From Mesotoga prima MesG1.Ag.4.2 (GTDB lineage Bacteria > Thermotogota > Thermotogae > Petrotogales > Kosmotogaceae), in NCBI RefSeq assembly GCF_000147715.2, contig NC_017934.1:2910230-2974229 (forward strand): a stretch of DNA of 64,000 nt, read 5' to 3'. Shown here in pieces: positions 1-7,778 of the stretch (its first letter is position 1; every line of letters starts with the position of its first letter). The position numbers and the translations under genes are program-made. The notes under the pieces are model-generated. The model worked only from the letters and a program-made list of their open reading frames with translations. It was not told the DNA's origin and ran no database searches.

Positions 1-201
1 AGACTTGATACTCTGTCTATGTCAGGGGGACTCTCCGATCCTGTTGCATCTCTCGTTCTCTGTGATCCGCACAAAAGTGACATGGTCATGATAAACGGGA
101 AGATCCGTGTCCAGAACGGAAGGGTAATCGATAGTGAACTTCCAGGTTTGATAAAGAGACACAACGAGATATCTTCGAAGCTGATCGGAGGGGAGTACTG
201 A
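1..201 (+). CDS. Amidohydrolase, C-terminal fragment (8-oxoguanine deaminase / hydroxyatrazine hydrolase-like)
   Basis: The gene enters from upstream of the window and only its last 66 or so codons are visible, open from the first base to TGA at 199-201. The visible tail has the end typical of the cytosine/guanine deaminase branch of the amidohydrolase superfamily: SGGLSDPVASLVLC, then a strand of the form VMINGKIRVQNGRVID, then a helix with KRHNEISSKLI. In the 8-oxoguanine deaminase and hydroxydechloroatrazine hydrolase group this part closes the small beta-sandwich domain after the metal site, which lies outside the window. These enzymes remove an amino group from purine or triazine rings. 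The stop overlaps the start of the next gene by one base. Adenine deaminase and a molybdenum hydroxylase lie 20 kb away, so a purine-salvage role is plausible. The exact substrate is not readable from this piece. Confidence 0.7.
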   Translation, partial: RLDTLSMSGGLSDPVASLVLCDPHKSDMVMINGKIRVQNGRVIDSELPGLIKRHNEISSKLIGGEY

Positions 202-511
202 TGATAGTTACAGTAGTTGATATTCAAGTCAAGAGTGAGTTTTTAGATAAATTCATAGAAGCCACTCGTGAAAATCACAAGAAGTCTGTAAGTGAGCCGG
301 GTAATTTGAGATTCGACTTCCTTCAGGATAAAGCAGATCCATCCCATTTTTTCTCTATGAAGCCTATGAATCCGAGGAAGCAGCTGCAAATCACAAGAGG
401 ACAGATCATTACAAGCGATGGAAGGAAAGAGTTGAGGAGTACATGGAGAGACCACGCAGGGGAACTCAAACAAGAGTAATAGAACCTGAGAGGCTGAGAG
501 ACTGGAAATGA
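201..511 (+). pseudogene. Antibiotic biosynthesis monooxygenase (ABM/YgiN-like) gene, frameshifted
   Basis: The first 50 codons read MIVTVVDIQVKSEFLDKF and onward to DKADPSHFF, the ABM-domain pattern of small ferredoxin-like quinol or heme-type monooxygenases. At the six-T run near 347-352 the frame is lost. Adding one T restores the family sequence (FFLYEAYESEEAAANHKRT, then HYKRWKERVEEYM) and the gene then runs to TGA at 509-511, about 103 codons, the normal length for the family. As written, the first frame runs on to 479 with a nonsense tail. The cause may be a one-base deletion in a homopolymer, a sequencing error or a slippery frameshift; a sequencing error is a real possibility. The ATG at 201 overlaps the preceding stop, so the two genes were co-transcribed. 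ABM proteins are usually dimers with two active sites; no substrate can be assigned. Confidence 0.75.
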
Positions 512-547
512 TCTCTGTTGCAGTCTGAGTTCGGGAGGGAGGTTTCA

Positions 548-1660
548 ATGCTGATAGAAGAGTTCAGAAGGAGAATTGATGGTCTTAGGGAAGAGATATC
601 TTCCAGAGGAGCCGGTGCTTTTCTGATAAGCAAGTGCTGCAATTTTTCTTGGGTAACTTTTGGAGCCAGGAGTCATATTACTCTAAATTCTACGGAAGGC
701 GAGGCATCGGTTCTGGTAACACTTGACAGGGTTTACATTATCACGAACAATATTGAAAAGCAAAGGATACAGGAAGTCGAATTTCACGAGGAGCTTCTGG
801 GTGAGTTTGGATTTCTTGAGTACAACTGGTTTGAGACTTATGGTGAAAAGAGGTTAATCGACAACCTGCTAAAAGGAAAGCTTCTCTCCGATACCGGAAG
901 GTATGACAGCGAATACGTTGACCTAACAGAAATGCGCACAGTCCTCAGTGTTTATGAGATAGAAACCTACAGAGCTCTCGGAAGAGATTGTGATGATATC
1001 TTTTCTTCAATTATTCCGGGTTTGAAGAGGAATATGACCGAGCTCGAAGTTCAAGGTCTATTCTATGAAGCCATGTCAAAGAGAGATATCGAACCAATAC
1101 TGACACTTGTCTTTTCCGAGGACAGTTCTCTAAGTTACAGGCACAACCTATCTCGAAACGTCAAACTTGATAGGAGAGGATTTGTAAGCATCTGTGCCAG
1201 AAGGCGCGGGCTAATTGTTTCGTCCAGCAGATCGTTCATGTTCGAGCCTGTGGAGGAGATCAGCCTTCAGCACGAGCGGAACTGTTTTGTGGATGCTGTT
1301 GCAATCGATTCCTCAAAGCCGGGAGAGAGGCTTTCCAATGTCTTTGAGAAGCTTGTGGAGGCCTACGAACACGTTGGCAGGGGAGGGGAATGGAAGCTTC
1401 ATCATCAGGGTGGAGTAGCTGGCTATCTGCCGAGAGAAGTGCACGGCAATCTCAAGAGCGATTTTATTCTCAAGAGGGGAAATGCCGTCGCATGGAATCC
1501 CACAATAAGGGGAACTAAGTCCGAAGACACGGTATTGATTGGAGATTTTGGAGACAGCAATATTTCGTTCCCCCAGACCAGTTCCTGGCCAGAACTGAAG
1601 TACGAATTCGACGGCTCGACGGTGAGAAGACCGGCGATCCTCCTGGTTGACAAGGTCTGA
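548..1660 (+). CDS. M24-family (aminopeptidase P-like) protein with altered metal site
   Basis: About 370 residues with the two-part build of M24 proteins: an N-terminal creatinase-like domain (residues 1-130) and a C-terminal pita-bread domain. The C-terminal half carries KLHHQGGVAGYLPREVHG and AWNPTIRGTKSEDTVLIGD, which match a bacterial M24 subfamily. The region that normally supplies the first two metal-binding aspartates reads FVSICARRRGLIVSSSRSF, with no Asp at either place, while the His of HHQGG and the Glu of SED remain. A classical two-metal Xaa-Pro peptidase is therefore unlikely; a non-peptidase or altered enzyme is more likely. I chose ATG 548 because GGGAGGGAGG lies just upstream; an upstream in-frame TTG at 518 has no such site. 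The gene follows the amidohydrolase and monooxygenase genes closely and ends before a clear terminator. Confidence 0.75.
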   Translation: MLIEEFRRRIDGLREEISSRGAGAFLISKCCNFSWVTFGARSHITLNSTEGEASVLVTLDRVYIITNNIEKQRIQEVEFHEELLGEFGFLEYNWFETYGEKRLIDNLLKGKLLSDTGRYDSEYVDLTEMRTVLSVYEIETYRALGRDCDDIFSSIIPGLKRNMTELEVQGLFYEAMSKRDIEPILTLVFSEDSSLSYRHNLSRNVKLDRRGFVSICARRRGLIVSSSRSFMFEPVEEISLQHERNCFVDAVAIDSSKPGERLSNVFEKLVEAYEHVGRGGEWKLHHQGGVAGYLPREVHGNLKSDFILKRGNAVAWNPTIRGTKSEDTVLIGDFGDSNISFPQTSSWPELKYEFDGSTVRRPAILLVDKV

Positions 1661-1775
1661 CTTCCAGTGTGACAACTGTTTTCACAATTGACTTGAAGTC
1701 TTTCAATTTGAAACGAGAAAAGAGGTTAGAATCTCTTGGGCATGGTTTTCTCTTGAAAAACAGAGTGGACCATAT

Positions 1776-1804
1776 AAAGGGATCTTCTGAAGATCCCTTT
1801 TTTA
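1776..1804 (+). terminator. Rho-independent terminator
   Basis: A near-perfect inverted repeat (AAAGGGATCTTC, a one-base centre, GAAGATCCCTTT) is followed by a run of Ts. It lies 115 bases after the M24-like gene and before smpB, so it ends the first operon. Confidence 0.85.
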
Positions 1805-1830
1805 AAATTGTCGGGCCCTCATGCTAAAAT
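1802..1830 (+). promoter_or_regulatory. Possible smpB promoter
   Basis: TTAAAA (1802-1807) and TAAAAT (1825-1830) are 17 bases apart and lie just after the terminator and 30 bases before the smpB start. The match to TTGACA/TATAAT is modest. Confidence 0.3.
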
Positions 1831-1862
1831 AAATTCCGTTCAGCAAGAACGGAGGGGTACTT

Positions 1863-2306
1863 ATGAAGACGGTTGTTACTAATAAGAAGGCGCGTTTCCA
1901 GTATCACCTTATGGATTCGTATGAGGCGGGAATTGAGCTCGTAGGAACCGAAGTGAAATCGCTGCGTCTAGGTGGAGCATCTCTCATTGATGCGTACTGC
2001 AAGATCGAAAGCGGCGAGATATTTCTGGTTGACTGCAATATTAGTCTATACACTCACGGCAATGTCTGGAATCATGAACCGCGCAGAAAGAGAAGGTTAC
2101 TGATGCACAGAAAGGAAATTCTTAGGCTGGACCAAAAGACAAAGGAAAAGGGACTTACCATTATCCCTTTGAAAATATACTTCAATGATAAAGGGAAGGC
2201 AAAGGTCGAAATCTGTCTTGCAAAGGGAAAGAGGCTATTCGATAAGAGAGAAGATATAGCAAAGAGAGATGTCGAGAGAAGAATGAGGCAGCAGGCAGAT
2301 CTGTGA
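1863..2306 (+). CDS. smpB: SsrA-binding protein SmpB
   Basis: 147 residues, the usual SmpB length. SmpB binds tmRNA and delivers it to stalled ribosomes for trans-translation in the cytoplasm. The sequence shows the conserved order of the OB-fold core: KKARFQYHLMDSYEAGIEL, GTEVKSLRLGGASLIDAYC and YTHGNVWNHEP, followed by the basic C-terminal tail (KGKRLFDKREDIAKRD) that enters the decoding centre. The start ATG follows a strong GGAGGGG site at 1851-1857. The gene stands alone between a terminator and the next promoter, so it is probably monocistronic. The tmRNA gene itself is not visible in this window. Confidence 0.97.
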   Translation: MKTVVTNKKARFQYHLMDSYEAGIELVGTEVKSLRLGGASLIDAYCKIESGEIFLVDCNISLYTHGNVWNHEPRRKRRLLMHRKEILRLDQKTKEKGLTIIPLKIYFNDKGKAKVEICLAKGKRLFDKREDIAKRDVERRMRQQADL

Positions 2307-2361
2307 TGGATGAACGTCTCTGTACGTCTTTTTTCTTCCGAATAGAGCAGTAATAATGGCT

Positions 2362-2389
2362 TTGAACCTCAGTAGTGTTGTGGTATAAT
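2362..2389 (+). promoter_or_regulatory. Promoter, extended -10 type
   Basis: TTGAAC at 2362-2367 and TATAAT at 2384-2389 are 16 bases apart, and TGG directly before TATAAT makes an extended -10. It lies about 60 bases before the envelope protein gene at 2452. The same TGGTATAAT pattern recurs upstream of other genes here. Confidence 0.7.
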
Positions 2390-2451
2390 CAATCTGTCTT
2401 ATACTGCGAATAACGCCAATAGCTTTGCAATAATTAAGGGGAGGTGTATTT

Positions 2452-3015
2452 ATGAAGAAAGTCGCTTTAGTAGCTTTGCTCCTTTTTGCGGTCTCACTGG
2501 GTTTCTCTACGCCTAAAGCGCTTATAGGTGGTGCTTTTGGGATTAATGCAACTAATCCAGTTTATCAGCCCGAGAGATGGGGTGCCGGTGCCTTTGATCT
2601 CTCTCTTCAGCTTCCGTTTACTGATAAGATTGGGGCCATGCTGAGTGCTCAGGCTGCAATCAGGTATCCAAGCAATAAGATAGGGCTTTTCAACGCCGAC
2701 ATTTATTTCCAGATCTTCGAGACACTCAATCTCAAGGCGAGGTTGCTTGTAAGTGTGGGTTCCGTCCAGGATTCCAACTTCGGAGAACAGAGTTGGGAGA
2801 TCGGAATTCTTGATCTCGGAGCGCCGCATCTTGCAATCGGTGGCGGATTCCAGGTTATGACACCGATTTCGGATAAGGTCATCCTAAACGGATTTGCAAG
2901 GGGCTATAGAGTGAAGGATTACCAGACCCGACAGGAAGGTGATTTCCCGGGTGGAGATTACTGGCCACTTCCCGAGTTCTTCTCAGTAGGACTTGGAGTG
3001 CTATACGAGTTCTGA
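2452..3015 (+). CDS. Secreted, probably outer-membrane beta-barrel protein
   Basis: 187 residues. Residues 1-20 are a typical signal peptide (MKKVALVALLLFAVSLGFST) with a likely cut after FST. The mature part is made of alternating polar and apolar stretches rich in glycine and aromatics, has no cysteine and ends in VGLGVLYEF, a terminal Phe as in many outer-membrane barrels. With about 165 mature residues it could form an eight-stranded barrel. Thermotogota have a detached outer sheath, the toga, so such a protein may sit there; this is inference. AGGGGAGGTG precedes the ATG. The next gene starts 21 bases downstream and may be co-transcribed. I do not recognise a named family. Confidence 0.7.
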   Translation: MKKVALVALLLFAVSLGFSTPKALIGGAFGINATNPVYQPERWGAGAFDLSLQLPFTDKIGAMLSAQAAIRYPSNKIGLFNADIYFQIFETLNLKARLLVSVGSVQDSNFGEQSWEIGILDLGAPHLAIGGGFQVMTPISDKVILNGFARGYRVKDYQTRQEGDFPGGDYWPLPEFFSVGLGVLYEF

Positions 3016-3036
3016 TCAGGGGCTAAAGATACTTAT

Positions 3037-3354
3037 TTGAGAGAGTTTATTTTGGTCGTCTTTGTTCTACTTTTTTCTATCGTTTCTTTAGCGGTAACGG
3101 GTTACGACAAATTTATTCATTATTCTGTAAGTTATTCCGCCTATGGCCTTTCAAGTTACTTCTTGGGTGACATAGGCGGTTTTGTTTTCTCCGCCTCTCT
3201 CGGGGTGGGAAAGGAAATCTGGGATTGGTTTTCCGGGAAAGGTACGGCGGAGTACGGAGACCTGATAGCCGATTTCGCCGGAATAATCTCCGCTTACAGT
3301 CTCACCAAGCGTCTTCCGTTCAGACCCTTGCTAGTATTTGTATTGGTGTTCTAG
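3037..3354 (+). CDS. YfiM/DUF2279-like small envelope protein
   Basis: 105 residues starting with TTG. A hydrophobic N-terminal segment (residues 4-20, ILVVFVLLFSIVSLAV) is a signal peptide or anchor. The rest has GYDKFIHYSVSYSAYG, GVGKEIWDWFSGKG and YGDLIADFAGIISAY, which match the conserved D-K-x-x-H, GKEIxD and DLxAxxxG signatures of the YfiM/DUF2279 family of small periplasmic or membrane proteins of unknown role. No strong ribosome binding site is seen close to the TTG, so the start is uncertain, but the signal peptide would be lost with any later start. The gene faces the end of the 15-gene minus-strand operon with only 26 bases between. Confidence 0.6.
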   Translation: MREFILVVFVLLFSIVSLAVTGYDKFIHYSVSYSAYGLSSYFLGDIGGFVFSASLGVGKEIWDWFSGKGTAEYGDLIADFAGIISAYSLTKRLPFRPLLVFVLVF

Positions 3355-3380
3355 AATTTAAGCAGCTCTGAAATCTCGTT

Positions 3381-4463
3381 CTAGTCCAGTAACTCAACGG
3401 GAATAGATAGAGAGTGTTTTTTCGCAAGTGAGACAAGTGAGTCCCTTGTCTTCTGGTCTAAATCTATGCCCGAAGTCACAGCTCTCTCTCTTGCCATAGC
3501 CTCTTTCTCTCCGTGGTAGTAGATTTTGTTATGACCGTCGGCCTTCTTGCTTGAAACGACCCCATCCACTATGTGTTCGAGATGTTCTATAAGGGAAGAT
3601 CGATCACCAAAGAGCTCCAGGCTGAAGCATCCGAAGAAGTGAGAGACACCTGCTTGAGAGCCGGAATAAGTTTCGGCACTCCATCTACCCAAAGAGAGAC
3701 CGGCAGACAAGAGATCGACGAGAAGGGCCATACCATAGCCCTTGTGACCACCAAAATCCTCTTCGGATCCTCCCAAAGGAAGAATACCTCCGGGGTTTCG
3801 ACTGTTGAAGTTGTTCAAAACCCTTCTGGGAGAGGTTGTGTTTCTACCTGTTTCATCCACTGCCCAGCCATTTGGAATATCTCTTCCAAGCCTATCGTAA
3901 ACCTCTAATTTTCCCCTGGTCACAACGCTAGTAGCCATATCCAGTATAAAATTCTTTTTCAGCCCAGGAATTGCTACTGAAAAGGGATTTGTGCCTAGAA
4001 CGGCCTCCTTCCCGAAGGTCGGAACTACGAGAGGGTAGCTGTTGGTCATCGCTATTCCTATCATCTTTTTTGAAAGCGCTTTTTCGGAATAATAGGCTGA
4101 GATGCCATAGTGATTCGAGTTTCTAACTGAAACAAGACCAATCATCGATTCTTTCCCTTTTCTTATTGCAAGATCCATCGCGTAGTTGGAAACACATTGT
4201 CCTGGACCGCCATTACCGTCAACTGTGGCCGAAACCGGAGTATCATGTACTATCGATGGCTTGGAATCTAGCAGAATATTTCCGCTATCTCTTTCCTTTA
4301 TGTATCTACCAAGTCTTGCGACACCGTGTGAAGGAATGCCACGCAAATCAGCTTCCAACAAAACGTCCACTATTTCATGAGCGGCCTCTATGCCGAAATT
4401 CTCGGAAAGAAGAATCTCTTCGCAGAGCCTCCTGAGGTTTTCATATGCTACGGGTTTACCCAT
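3381..4463 (-). CDS. Ldh2-family (malate/sulfolactate-type) NAD(P)-dependent 2-hydroxyacid dehydrogenase
   Basis: 360 residues, the family's usual length. The Ldh2/ComC/AllD family oxidises 2-hydroxyacids such as malate, ureidoglycolate or sulfolactate to the 2-oxoacid and has its own fold, unrelated to classical LDH. The signature RGIPSHGVARLGRY holds the catalytic His at residue 46. It is followed by NSNHYGISAYYSEKA, the NAD-binding ATNSYPLVVPTFG region and GGHKGYGMALLVDLLSAGL. This is the last gene of the 15-gene run; its start lies two bases after the stop of the M20 gene. The neighbouring racemase and two-subunit lyase make a 2-hydroxyacid intermediate likely. The substrate cannot be read from the sequence. 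No terminator hairpin is obvious in the 26 bases downstream. Confidence 0.88.
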   Translation of the reverse strand: MGKPVAYENLRRLCEEILLSENFGIEAAHEIVDVLLEADLRGIPSHGVARLGRYIKERDSGNILLDSKPSIVHDTPVSATVDGNGGPGQCVSNYAMDLAIRKGKESMIGLVSVRNSNHYGISAYYSEKALSKKMIGIAMTNSYPLVVPTFGKEAVLGTNPFSVAIPGLKKNFILDMATSVVTRGKLEVYDRLGRDIPNGWAVDETGRNTTSPRRVLNNFNSRNPGGILPLGGSEEDFGGHKGYGMALLVDLLSAGLSLGRWSAETYSGSQAGVSHFFGCFSLELFGDRSSLIEHLEHIVDGVVSSKKADGHNKIYYHGEKEAMARERAVTSGIDLDQKTRDSLVSLAKKHSLSIPVELLD

Positions 4464-4465
4464 AA

Positions 4466-5569
4466 TTATCTAGTCCTTTCAAAGTAGTTCCTTGCTATTT
4501 TTGAATACAGCCTACGGGCCATATGAACTTCTTCAAGTTCCACATATTCGTTCGACCTGTGTGCCATTGAGGGACTTCCGGGACCTAGTATTACCGTCTC
4601 AATCCCTTGCGATGCAGTAAAGGCGCCATCAGTAAAATAGGTCATCGTGAGCTCTTCTGCGTTCATAGCCTTCTCTTTAAGCACTTCTTTAACAGATTCG
4701 GTGAGATTGCCGGAAGAGGAGAAAGACTCCCTGTTGAGCAATATAATTCTCTCTGATTGATTGTATTTGCTTAGAACGGAATCTACCAGAGCGATGATTT
4801 CTGCAGAATCTGTGTTCTCTGCAAAACGAATGTCGATAACACATTCGGCCTCATCGGGAACGGTATTTTCTTTCGATCCACCTCGAATGATGTTCAGGCT
4901 CTCAGTAAGCCCTTCTATTTTCCCGAGAACCTGAGAAAGCTCAGTGTAGGCACTGAAAAGCTTTGTAACTGCGTTGATTCCGTTTTGCGGTTGCGAACCG
5001 TGCGCTGATTTGCCTCTGAATTTCAGTTTAAGCCATATCGCCCCTTTTTCACCTGTCGCAAGTCTCAAGGAGGTAGGCTCACCAATGATTACGCCTGAAA
5101 CGTCAAAGGTTTGATGCTCGAGAAAATGGCGTATCCCTGAGCAGCCGACTTCTTCATCACAGGTCGCAATGAGCGCAACATTCCAAGAAAAATCGCTGTC
5201 TTCCGAAAGATCTATTAGAGCTGCAGTTAGGGCGCTTAACCCGCCCTTCATGTCTGCTGAACCCCTCGCAAACAACTTGCCGTCCACAAGTTTCGGTTTG
5301 AAGGGATCCGAGTCCCAGTTTGATCCAGCCGGTACTACGTCCATGTGACCTGACAGGAGAAGGTAAGGTAAGGCCGGGTCTCTTTGAAGTCTTGCGACAA
5401 GATTTGAGCGATTCTCTGCGACTTTCTGTATCTCAATATGAACGTTCCTGTCTACAAGCACTCTCTGAAGAATCTCAACGGCTCGATCTTCGTTTCCAGG
5501 AGGATTTGTTGTATTTGCGCTGCAAAGCTCTAGCAGAAGCTTTTCGAGTTCTTTATCGCTCAATTTCAT
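4466..5569 (-). CDS. M20-family deacylase (ArgE/DapE/ACY1-like)
   Basis: 367 residues with the two-domain build of M20 metallohydrolases. The metal and catalytic residues are in place: SGHMDVVPAG (His75, Asp77), ARGSADMKGG (Asp106), TCDEEVGCSG (Glu139, Glu140), IGEPTSLRLA (Glu163) and a late SMAHRSNEY His. GDP-style DPF and KLFARG spacing fits the ArgE/DapE branch. Such enzymes remove an acyl group from the amino group of an amino acid or dipeptide in the cytoplasm. In this operon it may free the true substrate, or a product, from an N-acyl or amide form; that is inference. The start ATG overlaps the stop of the preceding lyase gene by four bases, so translation is coupled. Confidence 0.88.
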   Translation of the reverse strand: MKLSDKELEKLLLELCSANTTNPPGNEDRAVEILQRVLVDRNVHIEIQKVAENRSNLVARLQRDPALPYLLLSGHMDVVPAGSNWDSDPFKPKLVDGKLFARGSADMKGGLSALTAALIDLSEDSDFSWNVALIATCDEEVGCSGIRHFLEHQTFDVSGVIIGEPTSLRLATGEKGAIWLKLKFRGKSAHGSQPQNGINAVTKLFSAYTELSQVLGKIEGLTESLNIIRGGSKENTVPDEAECVIDIRFAENTDSAEIIALVDSVLSKYNQSERIILLNRESFSSSGNLTESVKEVLKEKAMNAEELTMTYFTDGAFTASQGIETVILGPGSPSMAHRSNEYVELEEVHMARRLYSKIARNYFERTR

Positions 5570-6741
5570 AATTTGATTCCCACATTCCAGATCGAGTAAT
5601 CATCCTGCCCCAGAACCTCTGCTTTTGTCAGTTCACCGTTTGCAATCCTTAATACAAGATCGAACAACTTCCTTCCACTCTCTTCCAGAGTCTCTTCCCC
5701 ATAGATGATCGCGCTGCAGTCGAAGTCGATATTGTCACTCATCTTTTTTGCAGTCTGACGGTTTCCAGTAATCTTTATGACCGGGGCTATCGCGTGGCCG
5801 GTAGGGGTCCCCTGCCCTGTTGTGAAGAGCACGACTGTTGCTCCGCCCGCCACCATACCAGTAACGGATTCAACGTCATATCCTGGAGTATCCATAAGAT
5901 AAAGACCGGGTTCAGCATCAATTACCTCACCATACTCTTTTACACCAACAATGGGGACTTTACCTCCCTTTATCATGGCTCCGAGAGACTTTTCTTCGAG
6001 AGTAGTCAAACCTCCCCTGACATTTCCGGGAGAGATGTTGTTAGGAACGTTCTCTTTGTCAACTACATCGCGACTGTTCTTGAGACTTTCGTCAATCATT
6101 CTCTGGAGCATTTTGGTGAACCGCTGCTTCATGGACTCATCAGACATTCTTTCGAAGAGCAAGTGCTCCGCGCCTACCAGTTCAGTGGTTTCAGATAGTA
6201 TTACCCTTCCTTTCTTTTTCGCCAAAAAGTCGGCTACCTGACCTACTACCGGATTGGCAGAAAGACCTGACGAGAAGTCAGACCCCCCGCATTCCATTCC
6301 CAATACAAGCGATGACAGTGAAACTTCTTTGCGTTCGATTTTGGAAGCTTCCTTCACCATATCCTTTACAATCGCTATTCCTCTTTCTATTGCTTCAACG
6401 GTTCCATAGTCCTGGATCATGATTACCTCGGCAGGTTTACCATGATCTTGAATTATGTCTCTAAGCTCGTGAGGAGAGACTCTCTCACATCCTAGCCCAA
6501 CTACGAGAACGGCGGCTATGTTCGGGTTCAGAGCAGTATTTATCAATGTCCTTCTGGTCTGTTTGAAATCGTCGCCAAGTTGTGCGCAGCCTTGGTTATG
6601 GCTTGCCACAACCGATCCGGGAACCGCGGACGAAATTCTTCTTGCAACATTTGCCGAGCAGAGAACACTTGGCAGAACTAAAACGTGGTTCCTGACCCCT
6701 GCACTTCCATCACTTCTTAGGTACCCCTTGAAAGTCTCCAT
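5566..6741 (-). CDS. UxaA-family lyase, large subunit (altronate dehydratase / sulfolactate sulfo-lyase SuyB-like)
   Basis: 391 residues corresponding to the C-terminal domain of altronate and galactarate dehydratases and to the separate large subunit SuyB of (R)-sulfolactate sulfo-lyase. Clear family blocks are GYLRSDGSAGVRNHVLVLPS, SHNQGCAQLGDD, VVGLGCERVSP, LGMECGGSDFSSGLSANP, FTTGQGTPTGHAIAPVIKI and a cysteine near the end (DFDCSAIIYGEE). These enzymes use an iron centre to eliminate water, or sulfite in SuyAB, from a 2-hydroxyacid to give a 2-oxoacid. The partner SAF subunit is encoded nine bases upstream, so the two form one enzyme. Whether it releases water or sulfite is not decidable here; no sulfite exporter or sulfite enzyme is seen in the operon. 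Confidence 0.85.
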   Translation of the reverse strand: METFKGYLRSDGSAGVRNHVLVLPSVLCSANVARRISSAVPGSVVASHNQGCAQLGDDFKQTRRTLINTALNPNIAAVLVVGLGCERVSPHELRDIIQDHGKPAEVIMIQDYGTVEAIERGIAIVKDMVKEASKIERKEVSLSSLVLGMECGGSDFSSGLSANPVVGQVADFLAKKKGRVILSETTELVGAEHLLFERMSDESMKQRFTKMLQRMIDESLKNSRDVVDKENVPNNISPGNVRGGLTTLEEKSLGAMIKGGKVPIVGVKEYGEVIDAEPGLYLMDTPGYDVESVTGMVAGGATVVLFTTGQGTPTGHAIAPVIKITGNRQTAKKMSDNIDFDCSAIIYGEETLEESGRKLFDLVLRIANGELTKAEVLGQDDYSIWNVGIKL

Positions 6742-6750
6742 GGTTTCGGC

Positions 6751-7050
6751 TTAAGCCCGTTCACCTCCCTCTTTGATCTCGGTTCTTTCACTAGCAACAT
6801 TCTGGATGTGAACATGCTGACCAGTAGCTATATCTGCAGTTGCTACACCTATTTTGTTGTCGTATTTGATTATTCTCTCTTTCTTTCTGATGTCTCTAAC
6901 GGCTATTTTGTGCCCGAAAGGAATTTCCTCCTTTGCAACTATCGTTCCCACTTGAGAGGTGCCCTTCATCTCGATCTCTTCGCCTTTAGCGACTTTCTCG
7001 AGCACCGTAGCGACATTGTCGTTAACGGATAGCATGATGGCCTGTTTCAT
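6751..7050 (-). CDS. UxaA-family lyase, small SAF-domain subunit (SuyA-like)
   Basis: 99 residues forming a single SAF domain, the same fold as the N-terminal part of altronate dehydratase and the SuyA subunit of sulfolactate sulfo-lyase. The core reads AIMLSVNDNVATVLEKVAKG, VAKEEIPFGHKIAVRDI, IIKYDNKIGVATADIATGQHVHIQN; the PFGHK and G-x-A-x-x-x-I-x-x-G-x-x-V-H-I-x-N pattern is diagnostic. In this family the small subunit lies next to the iron-containing large subunit and helps bind the substrate. GGAGGATTAACG precedes the ATG. The gene sits between the regulator (gap two bases) and the large subunit (gap nine bases). Confidence 0.87.
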   Translation of the reverse strand: MKQAIMLSVNDNVATVLEKVAKGEEIEMKGTSQVGTIVAKEEIPFGHKIAVRDIRKKERIIKYDNKIGVATADIATGQHVHIQNVASERTEIKEGGERA

Positions 7051-7052
7051 CG

Positions 7053-7778
7053 TTAATCCTCCAATTCAACAAAGCTTCCTCTAGCAGTATATTCAACGTT
7101 GTTTGATCCTAGAATAGAACAAATCATACCCATTGAATGTATCAGATGAGTTTCCAGTGCGTTCGAGGCCTTTTCCAGGTCTCCCTCGAGAATTCCTTGA
7201 GCGATCTTGAAGTGTTCCTCCATTTCGCAGATGATCCAATCCTTCTGCTGTTCAAGAAGATAGTACTTTATAACGTTACGCATTCTCGTAATGAGAATCG
7301 AGATTTTGGACATCATTTCAATCAGGTATTCATTGTTGCAGTTGCTCAAAATCTCTCTGTGCAACCTATAATCTATGTCATATGGGACGTTATTCTTTGT
7401 CTCTTCCGGTTCCGCAAGATGCTTCCGCATTCTCACTATTAGGTTAGATATCGTTTCCCTATCGATGCGAAAGATCGATTCACTCAACGCAAGCTTCTCC
7501 AGCACAAATCTTATTGGGAAGAGCTTCCTCACATCCTCTTCAAGAATCTCCTTAACGTAGAAACTCTTTGCAATTCCAGGTGCTACCAAACCGTCTTCCT
7601 TTAGTTTGTGGAGAGCCCCCCTGACTGGAGTTGAAGAAACCCCGTAGATTCTCTTCAGCCGATCTATCGTAAGCCTCGAACCTGGGGGAATTTCCAGCTC
7701 TACTATGCTGTTTCTGATCGATCTGTAAAGTTGGTATTGGATTCCATGAAAATGGTTTGTGTCTGCCGATCTATTCAA
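7053..7778 (-). CDS. GntR-family transcriptional regulator, FCD/FadR branch
   Basis: 241 residues. Residues 12-75 are a winged helix-turn-helix of GntR type (YQLYRSIRNSIVELEIPPGS, then LKRIYGVSSTPVRGALHKLK). The rest is an all-helical FCD ligand domain with the expected metal or ligand residues in DIDYRLHREILSNCNN and in ALETHLIHSM, where the histidines fit the FCD metal site. The start is TTG at 7778 after AAGGAGGG and it overlaps the stop of the upstream gene. FCD regulators usually repress an operon for an organic acid and release on binding that acid. Lying inside the operon, this protein most likely controls it; the palindrome at 17683-17700 is the candidate operator. Confidence 0.88.
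   Translation of the reverse strand: MNRSADTNHFHGIQYQLYRSIRNSIVELEIPPGSRLTIDRLKRIYGVSSTPVRGALHKLKEDGLVAPGIAKSFYVKEILEEDVRKLFPIRFVLEKLALSESIFRIDRETISNLIVRMRKHLAEPEETKNNVPYDIDYRLHREILSNCNNEYLIEMMSKISILITRMRNVIKYYLLEQQKDWIICEMEEHFKIAQGILEGDLEKASNALETHLIHSMGMICSILGSNNVEYTARGSFVELED

Noticed and set aside
2307..2451. tmRNA gene or terminator next to smpB
   Set aside because: No tmRNA-like ends or tag frame are visible, and the ACGT repeat before the T run near 2316-2335 is too short to call a terminator.
3381..7050. Firm assignment of the lyase and dehydrogenase genes as suyAB and comC
   Set aside because: Family membership alone does not separate sulfo-lyase from sugar-acid dehydratase, and no sulfite-handling gene is in the operon.
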